Shown one piece after another: positions 55,076 through 62,473 of a DNA stretch of 64,000 bases (position 1 is its first letter; the number at the start of each line of letters is the position of its first letter). Origin of the DNA: BOG-933 sp037132135. GTDB taxonomy: Bacteria > Pseudomonadota > Alphaproteobacteria > Azospirillales > Azospirillaceae. The stretch covers positions 1-64,000 of the forward strand of contig JBAXPR010000003.1 of the NCBI GenBank assembly GCA_037132135.1, written 5' to 3'. The notes below the pieces were generated by a model that saw nothing but the letters and a program-made list of their open reading frames with translations, ran no database searches and was not told where the DNA came from. A program made the translations under genes and the position numbers.

Positions 55076-56532
55076 GCCCGGTATGGCACCACGCGCTTGG
55101 GTGGGAAGCGGACGATGGCGGTGGTGCCGAGATTGGGCTCGCTGGAGATGGTCAGCGAGCCGCCATGGAGTTCGGCCATCACCCGCGTGATGTAAAGCCC
55201 AAGCCCGGTGCCCTGGTTGCGGGTGGTGTAGGGGTTGCCGACCCGGCCGAACGGCTTCATCAAATTCGCCAGATCCTCGGCGCTGATCCCGATACCGGTG
55301 TCCTCGACCAGAAGAACCAAGGAGCCGTCCTCGTCACAGTAGCAACTGGTGGTGACCTGGCCGCCGGCCTGGGTGTACTTGACAGAGTTTGACAAAAGAT
55401 TGATCAGAATCTGCCGCAACCGGCGAAAATCCGCATAGAGCGGCACCATATAGGGTATCGGCTGATACAGCAGATCCACGCCTTTTTCGCGGGCGATCCG
55501 GCTGACCATCTGGAGCGAGGAAGTGATGGCCAGATGGACATCGATGATCTGGCAGTCCAGCACCACCTTGCCGGCCTCGACCGCGGCGACGTCGAGGACA
55601 TCGTTGACGATCGAGAGCAGATGCTTGCCCGAGGTGTTGATGATCTCGGCGTATTCGCGATAGGTGTCGTGTTGCGCCTGCAGGATGTCCTGCTGGATGA
55701 TTTCGGAGAAGCCGATGATCGAATTCAGCGGCGTGCGCAGCTCGTGGCTCATGCAGGCCAGGAAATGGGTCTTGGCCAGATTGCTCAGCTCGGCCTCGAT
55801 CTTGGCTTCGCGCAGGTCTTCTTCCATCTGTTTGCGCTGGGTGATTTCGCGCAAGGAGGTCAGATAGGCCGCCTGCTCCAGCCAGTTGATCTTGACCACC
55901 CGCATCTCGGCGATCCGCCGGCCGCCGATCTCGATTTCGACGGCGCCGTCACCGACCACCGGAAAGCCGAACTGCTGGTTGATCAGGTCGCCGATCGGCC
56001 GGCCGAAGAGATCGGAGGCCGCCGGGTTGGCGAACAGCACGATGCCGTCGATGTTGACCACCACCATGCTGTCGGGGAAGGTCGCGATCAGTTGGCGCAG
56101 GCTGGTCTCTGTCCGCTGCCGCTGCAGGAGATGGTGGAGCAGGCGCGGCACGATCCGGTGATCGAGATTCAGCTTGGCTAAAAACTCGGCCTCGTAGCCA
56201 TGCACCGTGGTTGGGCTGACGCCGTTCGCGTCGGCTTCGCCGAGGACCACGATCGGCACCGCCTCGCCGACCACGGCCCGGACCTGGGCCAGAGTGTCCA
56301 TGCCCTGGCTGTCGGGAAGGTCGAGATCGAGGATCACCATGTCAAAGGGATCGGTGCGCGCGATCTGCCTGGCCGAAGAGAGATCGGCGACCCGGTGGAC
56401 GGAGAAGTCGACGGCGCTGCCTTCGCTCAGCACCTTTTCAACGAAGCTGGCATCGGCGGGATCGTCATCGACCAGCAGCAGGCGGATCAGCTTGTCAGGT
56501 TGGGGTCCCGGTCGGGTCTGGACTGACTCCAT
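55072..56532 (-). CDS. REC-PAS sensor histidine kinase of the kai operon
   Basis: A 486-aa soluble kinase. The N-terminal receiver has RLLLVDDDPADASFV and MVILDLDLPDSQGMD. One PAS domain (about 150-250) follows. HisKA has FLACMSHELRTPLNSIIG, and the ATPase has EDTGIGISAEDLANLM and QGTGLGLYITRVMAELHGG. Its ATG overlaps the kaiC stop (TGATG), which strongly suggests it reads or sets the KaiC state, as SasA-like kinases do in cyanobacteria. It lacks the KaiB-like domain of SasA. A GTG one codon upstream is an alternative start. Confidence 0.9.
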   Translation of the reverse strand: MESVQTRPGPQPDKLIRLLLVDDDPADASFVEKVLSEGSAVDFSVHRVADLSSARQIARTDPFDMVILDLDLPDSQGMDTLAQVRAVVGEAVPIVVLGEADANGVSPTTVHGYEAEFLAKLNLDHRIVPRLLHHLLQRQRTETSLRQLIATFPDSMVVVNIDGIVLFANPAASDLFGRPIGDLINQQFGFPVVGDGAVEIEIGGRRIAEMRVVKINWLEQAAYLTSLREITQRKQMEEDLREAKIEAELSNLAKTHFLACMSHELRTPLNSIIGFSEIIQQDILQAQHDTYREYAEIINTSGKHLLSIVNDVLDVAAVEAGKVVLDCQIIDVHLAITSSLQMVSRIAREKGVDLLYQPIPYMVPLYADFRRLRQILINLLSNSVKYTQAGGQVTTSCYCDEDGSLVLLVEDTGIGISAEDLANLMKPFGRVGNPYTTRNQGTGLGLYITRVMAELHGGSLTISSEPNLGTTAIVRFPPKRVVPYRA

Positions 56533-58061
56533 CACGTGCCTCCCGAAAACATGCGTTCAAGATACTCCCGCTCCTCGCCCAGGGTGTAGGTGATGCTGCC
56601 GGTGAGAATGCCGCCGATACCGTGGAAGGTGCCGGCAATCTCCATACCATGGTCGGTGACGACATATTCGCGGATCTGCTTGTCGTGCCACGAGCCGCGC
56701 ATCTTCAGCACGGTGATCGCCCGGTGCATGTTGCCCTGAAGCTCGACATAGCGCAGAAGCACGATCGAATCGGTGATGGTCGAGATGTGGGTCTCGGTAA
56801 TCGACTCGCCGCCCATCAGCATGGTCGTGGTGTTGGTGAACATGCCGGCGATTTCGCGGTGCTTGATGAAGCTGGTCAGCGCGATCACGAATTCGCGGAA
56901 TGACTTCATGGTCGACACCCGTTCCAGCGCCGACAGGCTGTCGATCGCGATCGCGGTCGGCTTGAAGCGGTCGATCTCGCGCTGGATCTGGATCAAATGG
57001 TCTTCAAGGCCCATGGTTTCGGGATAGCGGCAGATGATGCGGAGCAGGCCCTGCTCCTCGGCGCTCTCGAAATCGACGCCCCAGGAGGTGGCGTTGCGCA
57101 CCAGCTGCTCGCGGTTTTCCTCGAAGGCGAACAGGATCACCCGGTGACCGGCCTCGATGCCGCCCTTCATGAAGTGGCTGACCATCAGGGTCTTGCCGGT
57201 GCCGGTGGCGCCGCTGACCAGAATGATCGAATCCCGGAACACGCCGCCGCCGCACATCTTGTCGAAGTCGGCGTTGCCCGAAGAGGTTCGGATGTTGGAC
57301 GATTTCTGCTTCAGTTCGATCGCCGAGAGCGGAATGATCGTCACCCCGGTCGAGGGGTCGATGGTGAACGGATACTCGCCCTTCTGGTGGGTGGTGCCGC
57401 GGAACTTGAGGATTTCGATCGTCCGGCGACGCTTCTCCTGCTCCAGCGGGTTGCGCAGGATGATCACGTTGTCGGCGACGAACTCCTCGACGCCGAAGCG
57501 CGCGATCTCGCCATATTCATGGACCCGCTCGATCGTGATCAGCGAGGTCACGCCCAGTTGGCGCATGCCCGAAACCACCCGGTGCAACTCCCGGCGCACG
57601 ACGTTGCTGTCGGCGAACTGCGGGAAGATGGCGCCGACGGAATCCAGAATCACCCGCGTTGCCCCGACCTTGCTCACCGCGTGCTCGATGCGGGCGAGCA
57701 GGGCCGAAAGATCGTAAGGCCCGGCCTCGCAGACGGTTTCGCCGGGCTCGGGCGAGGCGTCGACCAGGGCGATCCGCTTCTCGGCGATATAACGCCGGAT
57801 CTCCCAACCCAGGCTGCCGACGTTGCGCGCAAGGTCCTCGGGCGATTCCTCGAAGGTGACGATGACGCCGTTCTCGTTGAACTGCTCGATGCCACTGACA
57901 AGGAACTGCAGGGAGAAAATCGTTTTGCCACTGCCTGCGGTGCCGGCGAGCAGTGTGGTCCGTCCCATGGGAATGCCGCCGTGGGCGATCTGATCGAAAC
58001 CGGCGATTCCCACCGGGGTCTTTTTCAGGACCACCTCGTTCAGCGCGTGCGTCGTCGTCAT
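56532..58061 (-). CDS. kaiC: KaiC-family clock ATPase/autokinase
   Basis: A 509-aa double-domain RecA-like ATPase. CI has Walker A GTAGSGKT (40-47) and catalytic EE (71-72); CII has Walker A GATGTGKT (284-291) and FAFEE (311-315). The phosphorylation site of CII is conserved as HISTITDS, with Ser427 and Thr428 matching the Ser/Thr pair of cyanobacterial KaiC. It is expected to form hexamers with slow ATPase and autophosphorylation. It overlaps kaiB by 4 nt and the kinase gene by 1 nt. No kaiA is present. Confidence 0.95.
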   Translation of the reverse strand: MTTTHALNEVVLKKTPVGIAGFDQIAHGGIPMGRTTLLAGTAGSGKTIFSLQFLVSGIEQFNENGVIVTFEESPEDLARNVGSLGWEIRRYIAEKRIALVDASPEPGETVCEAGPYDLSALLARIEHAVSKVGATRVILDSVGAIFPQFADSNVVRRELHRVVSGMRQLGVTSLITIERVHEYGEIARFGVEEFVADNVIILRNPLEQEKRRRTIEILKFRGTTHQKGEYPFTIDPSTGVTIIPLSAIELKQKSSNIRTSSGNADFDKMCGGGVFRDSIILVSGATGTGKTLMVSHFMKGGIEAGHRVILFAFEENREQLVRNATSWGVDFESAEEQGLLRIICRYPETMGLEDHLIQIQREIDRFKPTAIAIDSLSALERVSTMKSFREFVIALTSFIKHREIAGMFTNTTTMLMGGESITETHISTITDSIVLLRYVELQGNMHRAITVLKMRGSWHDKQIREYVVTDHGMEIAGTFHGIGGILTGSITYTLGEEREYLERMFSGGT

Positions 58062-58393
58062 TGGCCAACTTCCTCTTCGCTAACATTCTTGAGCAGCTCA
58101 GGATCGTTGGTCCGATCAGATTTTCGGAGATCCAGTCCAAGCCCGAACAACACCTTGTCCCGCTGGCTCAGGTCGCCGATGACCTTGCGGGCCGGCGCGG
58201 GAAACCGTTTCACCAGGGTCGGCGTGGCAAGGATTTTCTCCTGCTCGGCGATCTCCGGATTCTCCAGGATATCAATGATTTCGTATTCACAAATCCCCTT
58301 CAGCTCGTTCTGACAGAGCAGGCGCAGGTTCATGACGGCATGTTGGGAAGCCAGGGAGCATCCCGTAATATAGAGACTCAAAATGCACTTCAT
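58058..58393 (-). CDS. kaiB: KaiB-family clock protein
   Basis: A 111-aa thioredoxin-like fold-switching protein. It starts LSLYITGCSLASQHAVMNL and has the highly conserved EIIDILENPEIAEQEKILAT and GDLSQRDKVLFGLGL. KaiB binds KaiC-CI and opposes phosphorylation. A charged C-terminal tail of about 20 residues (RKSDRTNDPELL) extends past the core. It overlaps the upstream regulator and downstream kaiC by 4 nt each. Confidence 0.95.
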   Translation of the reverse strand: MKCILSLYITGCSLASQHAVMNLRLLCQNELKGICEYEIIDILENPEIAEQEKILATPTLVKRFPAPARKVIGDLSQRDKVLFGLGLDLRKSDRTNDPELLKNVSEEEVGQ

Positions 58394-59142
58394 ATAGGTT
58401 GCCTCCCCGAGAACAGTCGCCTAAAGCCGGTGCGATAATACTCCACCAGCATGCCCATCATTTCGAGGGCAAACAGGCGGCTATCGGCGGCAAAGGTATA
58501 GGCGAATCCCCTGTCGAGGGTCCTCCTGATGACATCAAGTGATGCGGCATGAACGTCTATCATATCCCGGGGCGTCGCCCCAAGATTTCCAAGCTTCGTC
58601 GCCAGAACTTCCATGCCCGCATTCGGTTTGGCGATTTTCTTGGCAAGATGGTCAATGTACAGTTGGAGAAGGCCCTGATAGTCGGTCTGCAACTTGGCGA
58701 ACAACGCCGCCTCGCGTTCCCGAATCGGCGAGACTCCGGCCATCGCCCGGGTCACCGGCAAGCCGACCGGCGCCGCGGACAGAGCATGATCGCTGCGCGC
58801 CACCATCCGTAGCAGTTTGGCCTGTCCCTCGCGATAGCGCCTGAGGGCGAATGACACGATGGTACGCAGGCTTTCCGGGGTCATCTTGGTCTTGCTGAGA
58901 TAGTCCTGCGCCCCGGCATCGATGCATATGACGCCGATGCCGTCGTCATCGGAGCCGGTCAGAACCACGGTGGGAACCTCGGCGGCGGTGGCGACGATTT
59001 TCCGGAGGGTGTCGAGGCCGTTGGAGTCCGGAAGTGTCAGGTCGAGCAGAACCAGGTCGAACACCGAAGAGGCGAGATGAGCCACCGCGTCCCTGAGGGT
59101 CTCCACCGAAACGATTTCATAACGAACATCCGCCGCTGCCAT
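58390..59142 (-). CDS. Response regulator, main part, lacking its first beta strand
   Basis: A 250-aa product. It begins inside a receiver domain at AADVRYEIVSVETLRDA. It has the phospho-aspartate (D34) in FDLVLLDLTLPDSNG, the switch region VVLTGSDDDG and lysine-rich DYLSKTKM. A helical C-terminal domain of about 130 residues without known homology follows. The missing acidic first strand is encoded in the -1-related frame immediately upstream and ends in TGATG. It is the first intact reading frame of the kai operon, overlapping kaiB by 4 nt. Confidence 0.8.
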   Translation of the reverse strand: MAAADVRYEIVSVETLRDAVAHLASSVFDLVLLDLTLPDSNGLDTLRKIVATAAEVPTVVLTGSDDDGIGVICIDAGAQDYLSKTKMTPESLRTIVSFALRRYREGQAKLLRMVARSDHALSAAPVGLPVTRAMAGVSPIREREAALFAKLQTDYQGLLQLYIDHLAKKIAKPNAGMEVLATKLGNLGATPRDMIDVHAASLDVIRRTLDRGFAYTFAADSRLFALEMMGMLVEYYRTGFRRLFSGRQPI

Positions 59143-59228
59143 CAGACTCGGCCGATGACCAGAGAATCACTCCGGTTGTCCTCGACCAGAAGCAGGCGAC
59201 TGATGGTCCTCGGGGACTGCAACTCCAT
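59142..59228 (-). pseudogene. N-terminal receiver fragment in a different frame (split response regulator)
   Basis: ATG 59228, with AGGA 8 nt upstream, opens a 28-residue frame containing RLLLVEDNRSDSLVIGRV, the canonical first strand and acidic pair of a receiver domain. Its TGA (59144-59142) overlaps the ATG of the next frame as TGATG. A -1 shift after GTC would restore a normal receiver (RV-L-MAAADVRYE). It is either a one-base deletion, a recoding site, or a coupled two-piece receiver. Confidence 0.75.
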
Positions 59229-59293
59229 GCACTGTTCCTGACTGTGTGATGCGGCCAGCAACAAGCGATGTAGCGGGCAACCCGGGTCGAAGA

Positions 59294-59334
59294 TTGGACA
59301 ATACCGGGGATTTTCTGGGTTGTCCAGGACAATA
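59294..59334. promoter_or_regulatory. Palindrome and direct repeat upstream of the kai operon
   Basis: TTGTCCAGGACAA (59320-59332) is a perfect 6-1-6 palindrome. GGACAATA occurs twice, at 59296-59303 and 59327-59334, 31 bp apart, about three helical turns. They lie 66-106 bp upstream of the operon's first ATG, so they are operator candidates. Confidence 0.45.
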
Positions 59335-59486
59335 GCAATGACCGAAAAAGAACACTTTTGTGCTCGATGAGCATCCCAAGAATATCATTTAAGTGCCGGA
59401 TAAATGCGCTCGACTTGTGGGGTCTTTAGCTTGATCCGGGGAAGGCGGCCCGGCGCCGGGACGGAACCGTCCCGGCGCGCCCGCGT

Positions 59487-61070
59487 CTAGCGGCCGGCCG
59501 GCCGGGGCGCGGCGGCGGGCGGCGGGGTCTTGCGGCCCAGGCGGTCCTTCAGGCCTTGCACCAGCATGGTGATGTCGGCGCCATTAAGGAGAATGGCCCC
59601 GGTCCCGGCGACCTCGACCTTGTAGGTCCGGGCCTCACGGCCGGCGTCGTCCTTGGCCGGCAGGCCCATGACCTGAACCATGGTCAGCATCGAGAGCATG
59701 GTCCTGGTCTCTTCGGAGAGGGTATTTGGGCCCGGCGCCGGTTGCAGTTCCTTCATCGCGGCGTCGAAGCCGCGGATGGTCATATCGTATTGTGCGACCA
59801 TGCCCATCGCCGCCGCGGCGTCGTATTGGGCCTGACCGGTCAGCTTGACCGTGGTCGCCGGGGTGTCGATGCCAAAGCGTTCGATGGTCAGGTGAGTGCC
59901 GGCCTCCGTCAGGGCGGCGTCGGCATCGGGCAGAAAGGCCTTCAGCGCCTGCTCGCCGCTGACGGTGTCCGGCGCCAGGGCCCGGTCGAGGGCCTGCCAC
60001 AGGGCGTCATTGGGCAGATTGCGCGCGCTGAGGGAGAAGCGGGCGGCGGTGGGCAGGAATTCATGGAGGGTCGGCGGCGGCGTCACCGCCAGCGGGCCAT
60101 GCTCGTAGGTGACCGAAAAGGTCGAGCGGCCCTGTTCGAGGCCGGCGAGCGCGGTCTGATAGTCGAAGGTCCCGAGGGATACCCCGGTCTCGATCATCGG
60201 CACTTTCACCATCAGATCGGCCAGATGGATGTGCAGGGCGGCACCGTCGAACAGATCGTGGAGGCGGGTCAGGTAATGGCGGGCCGAGATCAGGGGGCCG
60301 GGCTTGGCCTTGGCGTCGGGCGGCGGCGGTGCCGCGGCATCCGGGGCCACGGCCGGCGGGTTCGGCGTGCGCCGGCTGAGCGCGAGCGCGATGTCGAGTC
60401 CCGAGACCCGGCCATCGATCATCGCCGAGCCCAGGCGGACCATGTCATTGCCTTCGGCATACGGCACCACCACCGAGCCGAGGGCCAGGGCGACCGGACC
60501 ACCCCACCGTCCGGGCTGGCTTTCGGCCAGGGCGCCGGTCAGGGAAAGGGTGGCGATGGTGATGGCGTGGCCGTCGGTGGGCGCGGTCAGGCGGAGATCG
60601 CGCAGGGAAACCTGCAACCCGGTCAGGGTATGGACTGCAGGTTGCCAGTGTCCCTCGATTTTCTGCGCGCCGAGCGCAATCTCCAGTTCGGGCCTGCCGG
60701 CCTTGTCGGCGAGGGTGAGGGCGGAGGGCAGGGCCAGGCTGAAAGCCCAGCCGCCGTCGGCTTCGGGCCGCAGATCGAGGATGAGGGTGCCAAGGGCGAG
60801 TTGCCGGCTGGTGCCGATGTGGGCGGTGACCTGCGGCAGTTCAGCGCGGTAGTGGTCGCCGGCGGGCGTGACCGTGACCGGCCCCTGCCACTGGCAGCGG
60901 AGCGGCAGAGAATAGGTCGCGAGCGGTTGGCAGGGGTCGGTGCTGAAGTCTGCCGCCAGTCGGGCCGCGGTTTCGGCGGTGATCGCCAAGGGCTCGGCGG
61001 CGTGCACGGCGCCGACCGAAATCCCCAGCAGGATGGCGCCGAGTATCGCTGTCATCCGGTCGCGGCTCAT
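59487..61070 (-). CDS. Secreted or periplasmic protein, possibly YdgA/AsmA-like
   Basis: A 527-aa protein with a signal peptide (TAILGAILLGISVGAVHA-A). A long beta-rich region follows, with no catalytic motif I can name. Repeating segments such as GHAITIATLSLTGALAES and the C-terminal YKVEVAGTGAILLNGADI recall DUF945/YdgA or AsmA-like envelope proteins. The tail is Pro/Ala-rich. ATG 61070 is chosen because it starts the hydrophobic segment; the longer frame adds 31 unusual residues. It stands alone. Confidence 0.6.
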   Translation of the reverse strand: MSRDRMTAILGAILLGISVGAVHAAEPLAITAETAARLAADFSTDPCQPLATYSLPLRCQWQGPVTVTPAGDHYRAELPQVTAHIGTSRQLALGTLILDLRPEADGGWAFSLALPSALTLADKAGRPELEIALGAQKIEGHWQPAVHTLTGLQVSLRDLRLTAPTDGHAITIATLSLTGALAESQPGRWGGPVALALGSVVVPYAEGNDMVRLGSAMIDGRVSGLDIALALSRRTPNPPAVAPDAAAPPPPDAKAKPGPLISARHYLTRLHDLFDGAALHIHLADLMVKVPMIETGVSLGTFDYQTALAGLEQGRSTFSVTYEHGPLAVTPPPTLHEFLPTAARFSLSARNLPNDALWQALDRALAPDTVSGEQALKAFLPDADAALTEAGTHLTIERFGIDTPATTVKLTGQAQYDAAAAMGMVAQYDMTIRGFDAAMKELQPAPGPNTLSEETRTMLSMLTMVQVMGLPAKDDAGREARTYKVEVAGTGAILLNGADITMLVQGLKDRLGRKTPPPAAAPRPAGR

Positions 61071-61485
61071 GAGTTTGGCTCCCCTCAGGTCTGATCGGGT
61101 GGTTATAGCAAAGAACGCAGCCGGTCGTGAGCCTGAAGCACAGGGACCGCGCCGCGGCGTCATGACGGCCCGGCATGGTCAGGGCGGCGCTGATGCCATG
61201 GCTGATGGTTCGGTGCCGGCGCGGCCGGCTTCGGCGCCGGGTCGCCCGATCCCCGCGTCGCTGCCGAAGCGGTGGCCCCCCGGGGGGGGCGCGGGCCGCT
61301 TGCGCCCGGCGATGATCAAACGTCCATTACATTAGGACTTACAGTCCTGAACAGACTCGTGATATACCAAACCGTCCTGGACAAACAGCCCTGATGGCGA
61401 ACGCCACCGGTTGGGCGCGGTCCAGTCTCGATCAGTGACGGTTGTCAGGCCGATTTCATATATCGATTTTACCCCAGAGCGTCCC
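61071..61485. other. Divergent regulatory region upstream of the carH-like gene
   Basis: The first 240 bp are GC-rich, with a CCCCCCGGGGGGGG palindrome near 61277. From 61315 the DNA turns AT-richer and carries AGGACT-TAC-AGTCCT (61334-61348) and the repeats GTCCTGAACA (61344-61353) and GTCCTGGACA (61374-61383). No gene is seen. Confidence 0.45.
61334..61383. promoter_or_regulatory. Inverted and direct repeats upstream of the carH-like gene
   Basis: AGGACT (61334-61339) and AGTCCT (61343-61348) are exact complements around TAC. GTCCTGAACA (61344) and GTCCTGGACA (61374) match in nine of ten bases at 30-bp spacing. CarH/LitR-type regulators are known to bind repeated sites in their own promoters, so these are autoregulation candidates. 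Confidence 0.45.
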
Positions 61486-62448
61486 ATGTCACACACTTAT
61501 GATCAGCCACTACGGTCTGTTTCCTCTCTCGATTGTGGGGCGGCCGGCGTGGCGGTGCCGGTGATTCTGATCGAGAACGAAACCGGGCTGACCAAGGAGG
61601 TGATCCGCAAATGGGAGAGTCGCTACGGATTCCCGCGCCCTGAGCGCGACGAGAACGGCGACCGCATCTATCCGCCGGATCAGGTGGTGCGGCTGCGTCT
61701 GATCCGGCGGCTGCTTGGGGCCGGCATGCGTCCGGGCAAAGTCGTCGGCCTTGAACTGGAGACGCTGGAGCGGTTGACCGAGCAGATGTCCCTTGAGCCC
61801 CCGGGGACGACATCCGACGGCTTTCAACAGGTGCTCGACGCCTTGTCGGGGCACGATCTGCCGCGTCTGACCCACCTGCTGAAGGGGCAGCTGATCCGGC
61901 AGGGCCTGTCGGTGTTCGTGCGGGAAACCGTGGCGAGGCTCAATGTTCTGATCGGCGAATGCTGGCTGCGCGGCGAGATCAATATCTTCGAGGAACACCT
62001 TTATACCGAGGCGGTCTGCGACCTTCTTCATGAGTCGATCCGGACCGTGATCAATTTTTCGGGGTCGCCCCGGGTCTTGCTGACCACCGCCCCCGGCGAA
62101 CTTCATACCATCGGCCTTCTCATGGCCAGCACGATCCTTTCCTTGGAGGGGGCTCACTGCATCAGCCTCGGCGCGCAGATGCCGGCGGTGGAAATCGTCA
62201 CCGCGGCCAAGGGCTGCGCCATCGATGTCGTCGGCCTGTCCTTCAGCATCGCCCGTCCGGCCCGCGATGCGGCGCTGTTCCTGCGCGATCTTCGCGCGCG
62301 GCTGGATCCGGCGGTCGAAATCTGGGCCGGTGGAGTCGGCGTGTCGCGCCTGCGCCGGATGGACGGCGTGCGCTACATGCCGGACCTTGAAAAGGTCAGC
62401 CCGACCATCACGGCCTGGCGCAAAAGCCGGGCCGGCGCCGCGTCTTAA
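61486..62448 (+). CDS. MerR-family regulator with cobalamin-binding domain (CarH/LitR-like)
   Basis: A 320-aa regulator. The MerR DNA-binding domain has VIRKWESRYGFPRPERDENG and the following R-x-Y (about 26-95). The helical B12 domain carries W160-x9-E170-H171, the signature of adenosylcobalamin-dependent photoreceptors of the CarH group. The Rossmann-like part has GELHTIG (204-210), with the cobalt-ligand-type histidine H207. In known members dark tetramers with AdoCbl repress carotenoid or other genes and light breaks them. ATG 61486 is chosen as it best fits the family; a longer frame lacks homology. Confidence 0.87.
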   Translation: MSHTYDQPLRSVSSLDCGAAGVAVPVILIENETGLTKEVIRKWESRYGFPRPERDENGDRIYPPDQVVRLRLIRRLLGAGMRPGKVVGLELETLERLTEQMSLEPPGTTSDGFQQVLDALSGHDLPRLTHLLKGQLIRQGLSVFVRETVARLNVLIGECWLRGEINIFEEHLYTEAVCDLLHESIRTVINFSGSPRVLLTTAPGELHTIGLLMASTILSLEGAHCISLGAQMPAVEIVTAAKGCAIDVVGLSFSIARPARDAALFLRDLRARLDPAVEIWAGGVGVSRLRRMDGVRYMPDLEKVSPTITAWRKSRAGAAS

Positions 62449-62473
62449 GCGGCCGGAAGGCCGGGCGCGGGGC

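Noticed and set aside
59229..59486. Possible longer response regulator or KaiA upstream of the kai operon
   Set aside because: The frames here contain stops and no receiver or KaiA motif. The only conserved piece is the 28-residue strand starting at 59228.
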